Below, one piece after another: positions 1-8,459 of a stretch of 64,000 bases of DNA (position 1 is its first letter; each line of letters opens with the position of its first letter). A model generated the notes under the pieces. That model saw only the letters and a program-made list of their open reading frames with translations, was not told where the DNA came from and did not search any database. A program made the translations under genes and the position numbers. Origin of the DNA: Crocinitomicaceae bacterium (lineage in GTDB: Bacteria; Bacteroidota; Bacteroidia; Flavobacteriales_D; Crocinitomicaceae); contig JABURP010000037.1 in the NCBI GenBank assembly GCA_014762645.1, forward strand, positions 1-64,000, in the 5' to 3' direction.

Positions 1-19
1 ATTTAGGTTTCTCAGTCAT
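1..19 (-). CDS. Start of an unidentified gene, cut by the window edge
   Basis: On the minus strand the stop codon of the LysE-type exporter overlaps an ATG in the arrangement ATGA, and this reading frame runs open to the window edge as Met-Thr-Glu-Lys-Pro-Lys. Such four-base overlaps are typical of co-translated genes, so a third gene of an xth-lysE-X operon probably begins here. Six codons are too few to name the product, and the overlap could be fortuitous. Confidence 0.4.
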
Positions 20-585
20 TTGGGGGTTAATACCTGACGCAATTTTTTTTCACCAATAATTTTTAATATATCAATACTGAAAAAAGTAATGAGTATTACG
101 CCTATATATGAAAAAATGGCTTGAGACCTGTCGAGGCCCAGTTCGTGGGGTGCTTCTGGTAAAATCGACATAAGAGTTAGCCAATAAAAAAGTACGCCTG
201 GATTTACGGCATTGAAAGTAAAACCTTTGAGCAATACCATAAAGTAGTTACCTGCGCTTAGGCGGCTAGTTTCTTCTAATTGTTTTTTAGTAAAAGTGGG
301 TTTTTTCTTTTTGATATAGATCGTTCCTATTACAGCAAACAACACACCTCCGACAACCCGAAGCAAATAACTACGGTCACTTTCCATCAGTGCTGTTACC
401 TGATTAAAGAACATATAAGCTATTCCTAGGTAGAGGAGATCGCTCAACAGTACACCTAGGTCAAACATCAAAGCTGCCCTAACTCCTTTGGTTATACTGG
501 TTTCCAGAAGTATAAAAAATGCAGGTCCTATCATTACACTTAGTAACAATCCGTATCCTATTCCAGTTAGTATAAATTCCTGCAC
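16..585 (-). CDS. LysE/RhtB-family amino-acid exporter
   Basis: This 189-residue integral membrane protein belongs to the LysE/RhtB translocator family, whose members export amino acids or related small molecules across the inner membrane. About six hydrophobic segments are visible. The N-terminal half carries the family's signature block with Ile-Gly-Pro near residues 20-22, followed by a Gly and Ala-Leu pair near residue 35 (TKGVRAALMFDLGVLLSD). Length is slightly short of the usual 200-210 residues but complete. It lies downstream of xth on the same strand with its own -7 element (TAACTTTG) 20 bases before the ATG, and its stop overlaps the start of another gene at the window edge. The substrate cannot be told from sequence. 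Confidence 0.85.
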   Translation of the reverse strand: MQEFILTGIGYGLLLSVMIGPAFFILLETSITKGVRAALMFDLGVLLSDLLYLGIAYMFFNQVTALMESDRSYLLRVVGGVLFAVIGTIYIKKKKPTFTKKQLEETSRLSAGNYFMVLLKGFTFNAVNPGVLFYWLTLMSILPEAPHELGLDRSQAIFSYIGVILITFFSIDILKIIGEKKLRQVLTPK

Positions 586-605
586 GTGCTAATTTAACGT
601 TTGTA

Positions 606-613
606 CAAAGTTA
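606..613 (-). promoter_or_regulatory. Predicted -7 element for the LysE-type exporter
   Basis: The minus strand reads TAACTTTG, an exact match to the Bacteroidota -7 consensus TAnnTTTG, about 20 bases before the exporter ATG. No convincing -33 TTG is seen at the expected distance. Confidence 0.4.
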
Positions 614-651
614 AAACTTAAGTTTACGTTGGTTTGTGACTTTTGTTAGTC

Positions 652-1428
652 TTATGACAAACTCACATCAAGATCAATTAGTATTGGGCAATGATCTGAA
701 TGAACGGCATCCGGAAGTATCACTGATCGTTTTAATTGATCTTTGAGATTTTCCGTAATAAAATGATAATCAATTCTCCACCCGAGATTTCTCTTTCTCG
801 CACCTGCACGGTACGACCACCAGGTGTAATTATGTGGTTCTTTGTTAAGCTCTCTGAACGAATCAACAAAACCTGCTTCTATTAATTTACTTACCCATGC
901 TCGTTCTTCAGGTTTAAAACCTGAGGTGTCTTTATTGGTCACGGGATTGTGAATATCAATTTCCGTATGACAAATATTAATATCTCCGGATACAAGCAAC
1001 TTAGGTCTGGATTTTCTCAACTCATTAATATAACCGTAAAAGTCATCCAGGAATTGCATTTTAAATGCCTGGCGTTCATCACCTGTTGTTCCACTGGGAA
1101 AGTAACAGCTTAATACAGAAAAATCTCCGTAATCTGCACGTAAGATTCTTCCTTCCCGGTCATATTTTTCAATACCACAACCATATTCTACATGGTCAGG
1201 TTCAGTTTTAGAAAACAAGGCGACACTGCTGTAGCCTTTTTTCTCCGCTGAATGCCAGTAAGTCTTATATCCTAAATCCTCAAATTGTGAAATTTCCAAT
1301 TGATCTTTCCGGGCTTTTGTCTCCTGAATACACACCACATCCGGATCAACGGATTGCAACCAGTCCAACCAGTCTTTTTTTAGTGCTGCTCGTATTCCAT
1401 TAACATTATAGGATATAAATTTTGACAT
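652..1428 (-). CDS. xth: Exodeoxyribonuclease III (AP endonuclease)
   Basis: This 258-residue enzyme of the EEP (exonuclease-endonuclease-phosphatase) superfamily removes 3' blocks and incises abasic sites in base-excision repair. All signature blocks are present: the N-terminal YNVNG (residues 7-11), the metal-binding Glu36 in CIQETKA, the SGDINICH block with catalytic Asp and Asn, the RIDYHF block near residue 219 and the terminal SDH (244-246) holding the catalytic histidine. Length is typical of ExoA/Xth. It is divergent from radA, another repair gene, across about 95 bases; a TAATTTTG -7 element sits at 1443-1450 on the minus strand. The assignment is secure. Confidence 0.96.
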   Translation of the reverse strand: MSKFISYNVNGIRAALKKDWLDWLQSVDPDVVCIQETKARKDQLEISQFEDLGYKTYWHSAEKKGYSSVALFSKTEPDHVEYGCGIEKYDREGRILRADYGDFSVLSCYFPSGTTGDERQAFKMQFLDDFYGYINELRKSRPKLLVSGDINICHTEIDIHNPVTNKDTSGFKPEERAWVSKLIEAGFVDSFRELNKEPHNYTWWSYRAGARKRNLGWRIDYHFITENLKDQLKRSVILPDAVHSDHCPILIDLDVSLS

Positions 1429-1442
1429 AAAGAAAGTTTGCT

Positions 1443-1450
1443 CAAAATTA
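1443..1450 (-). promoter_or_regulatory. Predicted -7 element for xth
   Basis: The minus strand reads TAATTTTG, matching TAnnTTTG, 15 bases upstream of the xth ATG in the xth/radA divergent gap. No clear -33 partner was found, so this is a weak call. Confidence 0.3.
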
Positions 1451-1524
1451 ATGTAAATTGAGAAACCTAAACAGAACGTAAATTGATTACGAACTTTATT
1501 GGTTTCTTTGTCTGATAATGTGAT

Positions 1525-2889
1525 ATGGCTAAGGTAAAAACAACATTTTTTTGTCAGAATTGTGGTGCTGAATCTCCCAAATGGGTGGGGAAATGCGGTT
1601 CGTGTAATGAGTGGAACACCTATGTTGAAGAGGTAATTGATAAACCCAAATCAGCTACGCCTTTTTCTTCCTCAACTACACAACGCGCTTCCAAGGCGCA
1701 CAACCTCAATGACATTGAGCAGAAAATAGAACGGCGTATTGAATTGCGGGACAAAGAGTTGAATCGGGTACTTGGCGGTGGTATGGTGCCGGGGTCATTA
1801 ATTTTGTTTGGGGGTGAACCCGGTATAGGTAAGTCTACTTTGTTATTGCAGATGGCAGTGCAGGAAGCAGACAAAAAAATTCTTTACATCTCCGGTGAGG
1901 AGAGCGAGCAACAGGTTAAAATGCGAGCGGATCGTATTGGCTCAGTAAATGAAAATTGTTTTGTGCTTACAGAAACATCCATGCAAAATGTCTTTATCCA
2001 GATCGAAGCCGTCAAACCGGATATTTTGATTATTGATTCTGTACAAACCATGCATTCACAGTTGATAGAATCATCTCCCGGAAGTATTTCTCAAATTAGA
2101 GAATGCACCGCCGAATTGTTGCGTTACGCTAAGGAATCTGGAACTCCAGTATTTTTAATTGGACACATAACAAAAGAAGGTTCACTTGCCGGCCCCAAGG
2201 TACTTGAGCATATGGTAGACACTGTTCTGATATTTGAAGGAGATCGCAATCACGTTTATCGCATTGTTCGATCCGTAAAAAACCGTTTCGGTTCTACCAA
2301 CGAGTTGGGCATATACGAAATGCATGGGCAGGGATTACGTGAAGTTGACAACCCTTCTGAAATACTCATTACCAATAACGAAGAAAATTTATCCGGAATA
2401 TCTATTGCCTCTACATTAGAAGGAATCCGCCCTATTTTGGTGGAAGTACAAGCGCTGGTGAGTACAGCTGCGTACGGAACACCACAACGATCGTCCACCG
2501 GATTTGACCTGAGAAGATTGAATATGTTATTGGCCGTACTAGAAAAAAGATGTGGCTTTAAACTGGGTGCCAAAGATGTTTTTTTAAACATAGCAGGCGG
2601 AATTAAGGTTGCTGATCCGGCGATAGATCTGGCGGTTGTTTGTGCGATTATGTCTTCGAATTCCAACATTCCGATTGAAAGCAAGATTTGTCTTTCTGCA
2701 GAAGTGAGCTTGTCCGGAGAGATAAGGCCGGTTAACCGAATGGAGCAACGCATATCTGAAGCACAAAAAATGGGGCTTGACCGTATTATTATCTCCAAAT
2801 ACAACAAAGGAATCAATCAAAAGGATTTTGATATTGAAATCGTGAAGGTTGGCAAAATTGAGGATGCTATTCGAGCTATATTCGGCTAG
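1525..2889 (+). CDS. radA: DNA repair protein RadA
   Basis: RadA is a RecA-like, DnaB-type ATPase that processes recombination intermediates and drives branch migration. The 454 residues show the full architecture: a C4 zinc finger (Cys10, Cys13, Cys24, Cys27), Walker A GGEPGIGKST (96-105), Walker B around LIIDS (168-172), the RadA-specific KNRFG motif (252-256) and a C-terminal Lon-protease-like domain. The ATG at 1525 gives an N-terminus that begins just before the zinc finger, as in orthologues. It is followed after about 100 bases by porZ and recO, a neighbourhood that groups recombination genes with a T9SS gene. The assignment is secure. Confidence 0.97.
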   Translation: MAKVKTTFFCQNCGAESPKWVGKCGSCNEWNTYVEEVIDKPKSATPFSSSTTQRASKAHNLNDIEQKIERRIELRDKELNRVLGGGMVPGSLILFGGEPGIGKSTLLLQMAVQEADKKILYISGEESEQQVKMRADRIGSVNENCFVLTETSMQNVFIQIEAVKPDILIIDSVQTMHSQLIESSPGSISQIRECTAELLRYAKESGTPVFLIGHITKEGSLAGPKVLEHMVDTVLIFEGDRNHVYRIVRSVKNRFGSTNELGIYEMHGQGLREVDNPSEILITNNEENLSGISIASTLEGIRPILVEVQALVSTAAYGTPQRSSTGFDLRRLNMLLAVLEKRCGFKLGAKDVFLNIAGGIKVADPAIDLAVVCAIMSSNSNIPIESKICLSAEVSLSGEIRPVNRMEQRISEAQKMGLDRIIISKYNKGINQKDFDIEIVKVGKIEDAIRAIFG

Positions 2890-2957
2890 GGAATGACATT
2901 ATTTGGTAAGTAGACCAAGTAAAACCCGACAAATCATTTACACAATAAAACAAGCCG

Positions 2958-2984
2958 TTGAGAGTTTATTAGTTTGTAAATTTG
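2958..2984 (+). promoter_or_regulatory. Possible promoter of the porZ operon
   Basis: TTG (2958-2960), a 16-base spacer and TAAATTTG (2977-2984) match the Bacteroidota TTG / TAnnTTTG pattern, although the spacer is short. The element ends only 6 bases before the porZ ATG, implying a leaderless or nearly leaderless transcript. Confidence 0.4.
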
Positions 2985-2990
2985 TTGACC

Positions 2991-5288
2991 ATGAATCGAA
3001 TCTTGTTGATTTTCTCACTTTGCCTGTTTGTACCAGTTTTCGGTCAAATAGGGATGCACGATTGGAGAATTCATTTTTCTGCTTTCAAAGCAATAGGTAT
3101 TGCAGAAAATAAGAGTAGTGTATTTATGGCATGCAATAATGGTATTGTCGAATACGACACCGAAGATAACTCTATCAATACACTCACAGTAACAAATGGA
3201 TTGTCAGACCTGGGGATTTCAACCATTGCAGGTTATAATGATATTATCGCTATTGGATATGCCAATGGTAACATTGATATAGTGGAAGGAAATTCCATTA
3301 CCAATATTCCTTGGATCAAAAAAGCAGAGATTTCGGGCAATAAAAAAGTAAACGCGTTTTATTTTGATGGCGACCTAATTTACGTGGCAAGTAATATTGG
3401 ACTTGTGGTGATAGACAATGTGAAAAAGGAAATCAAAGACACCTATTACCCATATGAGAACCCAGTTATTCAGGATGTTACTGTTTTTCAGGATACTTTG
3501 TTTTGTGGCACACCTCAAGGCATCTATCAGGCCCACAAAAACCAACCTTTTCTGAACAATAAGGATCAGTGGACCAAAAAACAAAATTTACCCGCAACAC
3601 TCGTTAATGCTAATATAAAAGCGGTTGAAACATTTGGAACAAAGCTGGTGTTTGCTTATGGCGATCCTGCATTTCAGGGAGATTCACTCTATTATTATGA
3701 AAACGGAACTGTAAATGCTTTTGCGGGCAATCCTCTGGAAGTACTTCGCCTTCATGTAGACGAAAATCAACTTATACTTTGTACCTACGGTGATGCACAG
3801 GTAATTGACGAAAATATGCAGCAAACGGCATTAATATTTCAGATAGAAGGTGAGGCACCTCTGTTTATGGGATGCTTGAATAAAAACGATTATTACTGGA
3901 TGGCGGATCAAAATCATGGCATGGTTAAGGCTATTGATTCATGGAACAATCAATCCGTATTTTCAAATACTCCATATACAGACGGAAGTTATCGAATGGA
4001 TATTCAGTACGGGACCTTGCTTGTTGCCGGAGGTGGATTAACGCACAACCTTCAAAACAACTATTTCAGAAATGGAATTTACAAGTTTGAGGATGAAACA
4101 TGGACCAACTTTAATGACAGAACCCAGGACAGTATTAAATATGACGAACATTGGGATTTTATATCGGTTGTTGTAAATCCTGAGAATACAGATGAATTAG
4201 CTTTTGCTTCTAGTTCATTGGGTGGATTAATGGTTGTAAAGGATGGTGAAACTATCTCTATGGTATATGACGAATCCAATTCTCCCATTGAAATGTATAA
4301 TGGTAAGATTGTAATTTCCGATATGAAATATGATAATGATGGAAATTTGTGGATTGTTAATCAAGGTGTTGAGCCATTAAAAATGCTTTCTGCGGATGGT
4401 ATTTGGTATTCGTTTTCTATGGGGTCAGCTGCAAAAAACACGCACCCATATCGTTTAATAATTGATAGAAATGGCAATAAGTGGGTTGGTTTTAATCAGG
4501 TGGGCCTGGTGGCTTTTAATGAGAACGAAACATATTCAGATGTCTCGGATGATCAGTTGCGCTTACTCACAACAGCTGAAGGGTACGGTAATCTTCCAAC
4601 TCCCTTCCCAAAAGCTCTGGCGGAAGATATAGATGGTGAAATATGGATAGGTACGGATTTAGGGCTGGTTGTTTTGTATAATACAACCGCTTTATATGAT
4701 GGTGGATTTGGAGATTATGATGCCAATCCCATTTTAATTGAAGTGGATGGCGAAGTCGAAAAATTGCTCGGAGAATCTGATATCACGTGTATTACAGTTG
4801 ATGGAGGTAACAGAAAGTGGATCGGTACCAGCAGTTCAGGGGTATTTTGTTTGTCTGAAGATGGAACCGAAGAAATCTATAGGTATACAAAAGAAAATAG
4901 TCCATTGGTATCCAATAACATTTTTGATATACGAATTGACCACTTAACGGGAGAAGTTTATTTTGCCACAGAAAGTGGATTGGTTTCAGTAAGAACAGAT
5001 GCAACAATTGGTGATTCGGAATTCAGCAATGTAACAGTGTTCCCAAATCCTGTAAGGCCTGAATATTCTGGTCCAATAACCATTCAGGGATTGGGTTATG
5101 AGTCGGATGTGAAAATTACGGATGTCTCAGGAAATGTGGTTTATAAAACACAGTCTAACGGCGGAACCGTAATATGGAATGGGCAAACCTTGCATGGTGA
5201 GCGCGCTAAATCCGGGGTGTACCTGGTTTGGACAGCAGTTGCTTCCGGCAAAGGCAAGAATGTTGCTAAAATTGTATTGATCAATTAA
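2991..5288 (+). CDS. porZ: T9SS attachment-complex protein PorZ
   Basis: PorZ is a surface two-propeller protein of the type IX secretion attachment complex (PorU-PorV-PorQ-PorZ). In Porphyromonas gingivalis it is needed to deliver anionic LPS for anchoring T9SS cargo. The 765 residues start with a signal peptide ending near FGQ. A run of two-component-regulator-like propeller blades follows (repeats of the type NLWIVNQG, IWIGTDLGLV, KWIGTSSSGV and FATESGLVSV). A C-terminal sorting-like domain begins at VFPNPVRPEYSGPITIQG. I start it at the ATG at 2991 rather than the in-frame TTG nine bases earlier, since the signal peptide then begins Met-Asn-Arg. Position between radA and recO (2-base gap to recO) fits orthologues. 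Length is close to that of the characterised protein. Confidence 0.88.
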   Translation: MNRILLIFSLCLFVPVFGQIGMHDWRIHFSAFKAIGIAENKSSVFMACNNGIVEYDTEDNSINTLTVTNGLSDLGISTIAGYNDIIAIGYANGNIDIVEGNSITNIPWIKKAEISGNKKVNAFYFDGDLIYVASNIGLVVIDNVKKEIKDTYYPYENPVIQDVTVFQDTLFCGTPQGIYQAHKNQPFLNNKDQWTKKQNLPATLVNANIKAVETFGTKLVFAYGDPAFQGDSLYYYENGTVNAFAGNPLEVLRLHVDENQLILCTYGDAQVIDENMQQTALIFQIEGEAPLFMGCLNKNDYYWMADQNHGMVKAIDSWNNQSVFSNTPYTDGSYRMDIQYGTLLVAGGGLTHNLQNNYFRNGIYKFEDETWTNFNDRTQDSIKYDEHWDFISVVVNPENTDELAFASSSLGGLMVVKDGETISMVYDESNSPIEMYNGKIVISDMKYDNDGNLWIVNQGVEPLKMLSADGIWYSFSMGSAAKNTHPYRLIIDRNGNKWVGFNQVGLVAFNENETYSDVSDDQLRLLTTAEGYGNLPTPFPKALAEDIDGEIWIGTDLGLVVLYNTTALYDGGFGDYDANPILIEVDGEVEKLLGESDITCITVDGGNRKWIGTSSSGVFCLSEDGTEEIYRYTKENSPLVSNNIFDIRIDHLTGEVYFATESGLVSVRTDATIGDSEFSNVTVFPNPVRPEYSGPITIQGLGYESDVKITDVSGNVVYKTQSNGGTVIWNGQTLHGERAKSGVYLVWTAVASGKGKNVAKIVLIN

Positions 5289-5290
5289 AC

Positions 5291-6004
5291 ATGGCGAGCC
5301 TTCAGACAGAAGGTATTGTCCTTCAAAAAATTGATTATTCGGAAACCAGTTTGATCGTTCGCCTTCTCACTCCTGAAGGAATACAAAGTTTTATTTTTCA
5401 AGGGGCAAAGCGTAAGAATAAGAAAGGAAATCTCATTCGCCCAATGGCGATTATCTCGGTAGAATATTTTAAACGCGGTGACAGTGAACTTGCAAAAATA
5501 CGTATAGTTGAACCGGCTCTCGTGTTTAAGAACATTCCATACGATCCCTATAAATCATCTGTTTTGTTTTTTATGAATGAGGTGTTGATCAAAACAATTA
5601 CAGAGAAAGAAACCGATAATGATTTATACACCTTTATCAGAAGTTTACTTGAAATTTTAGATTTAAGCACAAATATTTCCAACTTTCCCATTAAGTTTCT
5701 TTATCAGTTAACTAAATATTTAGGTTTTTATCCGCAGGAAGAGGAATCAGGTAAGTATCTTGATTTACAAGAAGGTAAGTATGTTCGTTATATACCGAAT
5801 CATCCGTTTTATTTATCTGAAGAAAAATCTGCACAACTAATTGAGCTTTCAGGCACGAAATTTGATGGGGTAAGTGACCCCTTAATTCCATTAAATAGGA
5901 GAAGAGAATTAGTTTATGACCTACTTAAATACTACGAAGTTGTTATCGATAACTTCAAAGAAGTCCAAAGTGTCGCTGTGCTTGAAGCTACTTTTCACGA
6001 TTAG
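5291..6004 (+). CDS. recO: DNA repair protein RecO
   Basis: RecO helps load RecA at single-stranded gaps together with RecR. The 237 residues begin with the family's OB-fold N-terminus (EGIVLQKIDYSETSLIVRLL), followed by FQGAKRKNKKG, which contributes to DNA binding, and an all-helical C-terminal part. The usual C-terminal zinc-finger cysteines are not evident, as in many Bacteroidota RecO proteins. It starts two bases after the porZ stop and its last 89 bases overlap the earliest possible start of the TonB receptor, so the three are probably co-transcribed. Confidence 0.92.
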   Translation: MASLQTEGIVLQKIDYSETSLIVRLLTPEGIQSFIFQGAKRKNKKGNLIRPMAIISVEYFKRGDSELAKIRIVEPALVFKNIPYDPYKSSVLFFMNEVLIKTITEKETDNDLYTFIRSLLEILDLSTNISNFPIKFLYQLTKYLGFYPQEEESGKYLDLQEGKYVRYIPNHPFYLSEEKSAQLIELSGTKFDGVSDPLIPLNRRRELVYDLLKYYEVVIDNFKEVQSVAVLEATFHD

Positions 6005-8396
6005 TTTATTTACTTCTACCTCAATTTTTGCACAAAACATTACCATTCAGGATGAAACTGGAAAGCCAGTGCAAGGGGTTTTCATCTACTCTAAAAAAAA
6101 TCAGGCAGGTGTTATTTCAGACAAAGATGGCATAGCTAATCTCAAAGCATTTGAACATGACGAGTATCTCTACTTTAGTCATTTACAGTTCAAGTTGAAA
6201 AAAATATTAAAAGAGGATGCCGTTGAAATCGGAGTCGTGGTTTTACTTGCGGATGAGAATATTTTTCCACCAGTGGTCTATGAACATCCTTTACGATATA
6301 ACGTAGATTCAGATGATGAAGCAGGTAAAATTGAAACCATTTCTCGGGAGATTGTCAAAATTGAGAATCCACCAACTTCAGCCGATATGTTACAAAACAC
6401 AGGGCATGTGCTTGTGCAAAAATCACAAGGTGGAGGCGGAAGCCCAATAATAAGAGGGTTTGAAGCAAATAAGCTATTATTGGTAATAGACGGTGTGCGT
6501 ATGAATAATGCTATTTACCGAAGTGGTCATTTACAAAATTCTATCACCATTGATAACTCAGTTCTTGATCATACGGAGATTATTTTTGGTCCGTCTTCTT
6601 CTTTATATGGGAGTGATGCACTAGGAGGGGTCATTCATTTTCATACAAAGGATCCCAAAATCAATGAAGTAGATACGACCTATTTTGAAGGAAGCAGTTA
6701 TGTGAGGTACAATACCAATAATAACGGTATGACCGGTCATTTTGATTTTTCAACCGGGCGAAACAAGTGGGGAGTACTTAGTTCAATTACGGCGTCCCGG
6801 TTTGGTGATATGGTAATGGGAGAAAACAGAATTTTACATGGTGATTCACTATGGGGGCTTCATCCTTATTATGTCATTCGGGTAGATGACATGGATACTA
6901 TGGTTGCCAACCCAAATCCAAATATTCAGGTAGGTACCGGTTATACTCAATTTGATGTCCTTCAAAAATTAATGTATAAAGCGAACGATCATCTGACAAT
7001 GTCATTAAACTTCCAATACTCTACATCTTCCAGGATCAACAGGTACGATAAACTAACCGAATATACTGGCGGTCAGTTGAAATACGCGGAATGGTATTAC
7101 GGACCACAGAACAGGTTGTTAAGTCAGTTAAAATTTGAGTTCAATAGAAGACCTAACCAGGACCTGAATAAAAAGAAACTGTACACGACTGGTGCACTTT
7201 CCTTAGCGTATCAACGCATTGATGAAGATCGTATCAGTAGAAGATTTCAAAATGATTTACGTCAACATCAGGAAGAAGACCTAAATGTATTTTCATTGAA
7301 CCTTGATTTCAATAAAGTATTTGCAAAATCACGCGTATTGTTTTATGGGATAGAGGCACAACATAATCTTGTTAAGTCTACTGCCTATGAACAAAATATA
7401 TTTTCTGAGGGGCGCGTAGATATACAAACCCGATATCCTAATTTCAGCAACTATCTGAGTAGTGGAATATATGTGGAATACAAACAGAAATTTAAAAACA
7501 ACGCGACCCTGACGTCCGGATTACGTTACTCATTAGTATATGCAAACTCACAATTTAAGGATACATCATTTATTAGTCTCCCATATAACGAAGTAAACAT
7601 TTTGACGTCGGCACCTTCAGGAAATATTGGCTTAGTATTGAGACCTGATTCAATAAGCCGGGTTAGAATTCTTGGAACATCTGGTTTCAGGGCGCCAAAT
7701 GTTGATGACTATGGTAAGATATTTGAAAAATCTGGTATTACGGTCGTTCCTAATGACGACATTAAACCGGAATACGCTTTTGGTGCTGAATTCTCAGTGG
7801 AGCGTTCTTTCTTTAAGCGATTGCTGGAGATTAGCGGTACAGTTTATAGCACTTATTTATTCAATGCTATGGTACAACGTGACTTTGAGCTAAACGGCCA
7901 GGATTCTATTATGTATGAGGGAGAAATGACGAAAATACAGGCCATTCAAAATACAGATAATGCTATAGTATACGGCGCAAGTGCATCTTTGAGAGTTAAT
8001 TTCACACAGGATCTACGGTTTGATTACACCTACAATTATACAAAGGGTATCGACCTTGCAAATGATACACCCCTTGAGCACATCCCACCGCAGTTTGGTA
8101 AAATCTCATTGACGTATGAAAAGGATGATTTGAATACCGCTCTATACAGTTTTTATAATTTCAGAAAACGAGCAGATGATTATACACCCGGAGGCGATAA
8201 CATTGATCTAACTCCAAACGAAGGCGGCATTCCTCCGTGGTGGACTTTAAATTATCGCATCAGCTATACATTTTGGGAGACTCTTACACTGCAAGCTGCT
8301 GTTGAAAATATTTTGGATGTCCATTACAGGCAATTTGCATCAGGAATTTCCGCCCTGGGGAGAAACTTTATGTTTAGCCTTAAGGCAGATTTTTAA
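5916..8396 (+). CDS. TonB-dependent outer membrane receptor
   Basis: This is an outer-membrane active transporter of up to 826 residues. After a signal peptide ending at IFAQ it has a carboxypeptidase-regulatory-like N-terminal domain (about 40-105). A plug domain follows (about 130-250, with SPIIRGFEANKLLLVIDGVR and YGSDALGGVIHF), then a 22-strand-type barrel ending in a terminal Phe. The substrate is unknown; similar receptors take siderophores, haem or cobalamin. The ATG at 5916 overlaps recO by 89 bases and gives a long n-region. An in-frame GTG at 5970 gives a tighter signal peptide and may be the true start. A hairpin at 8405-8447 follows the stop. Confidence 0.9.
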   Translation: MTYLNTTKLLSITSKKSKVSLCLKLLFTISLFTSTSIFAQNITIQDETGKPVQGVFIYSKKNQAGVISDKDGIANLKAFEHDEYLYFSHLQFKLKKILKEDAVEIGVVVLLADENIFPPVVYEHPLRYNVDSDDEAGKIETISREIVKIENPPTSADMLQNTGHVLVQKSQGGGGSPIIRGFEANKLLLVIDGVRMNNAIYRSGHLQNSITIDNSVLDHTEIIFGPSSSLYGSDALGGVIHFHTKDPKINEVDTTYFEGSSYVRYNTNNNGMTGHFDFSTGRNKWGVLSSITASRFGDMVMGENRILHGDSLWGLHPYYVIRVDDMDTMVANPNPNIQVGTGYTQFDVLQKLMYKANDHLTMSLNFQYSTSSRINRYDKLTEYTGGQLKYAEWYYGPQNRLLSQLKFEFNRRPNQDLNKKKLYTTGALSLAYQRIDEDRISRRFQNDLRQHQEEDLNVFSLNLDFNKVFAKSRVLFYGIEAQHNLVKSTAYEQNIFSEGRVDIQTRYPNFSNYLSSGIYVEYKQKFKNNATLTSGLRYSLVYANSQFKDTSFISLPYNEVNILTSAPSGNIGLVLRPDSISRVRILGTSGFRAPNVDDYGKIFEKSGITVVPNDDIKPEYAFGAEFSVERSFFKRLLEISGTVYSTYLFNAMVQRDFELNGQDSIMYEGEMTKIQAIQNTDNAIVYGASASLRVNFTQDLRFDYTYNYTKGIDLANDTPLEHIPPQFGKISLTYEKDDLNTALYSFYNFRKRADDYTPGGDNIDLTPNEGGIPPWWTLNYRISYTFWETLTLQAAVENILDVHYRQFASGISALGRNFMFSLKADF

Positions 8397-8404
8397 TAAC
8401 CAAT

Positions 8405-8447
8405 AAAAAACCCTGATCCTAATAAAAGGACCAGGGCTATCTTTTAT
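8405..8447. terminator. Bidirectional intrinsic terminator
   Basis: CCCTGATCCT (8411-8420) and AGGACCAGGG (8427-8436) form a 10-base stem with one mismatch, preceded by an A-run and followed by CTTTTAT. It sits between the converging TonB receptor and metalloprotease genes and can serve both. Confidence 0.75.
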
Positions 8448-8459
8448 AGTAGATTGAAG

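Noticed and set aside
2903-3112. A 69-codon plus-strand frame before and inside porZ
   Set aside because: It overlaps the porZ signal peptide region in another frame and has no supporting features.
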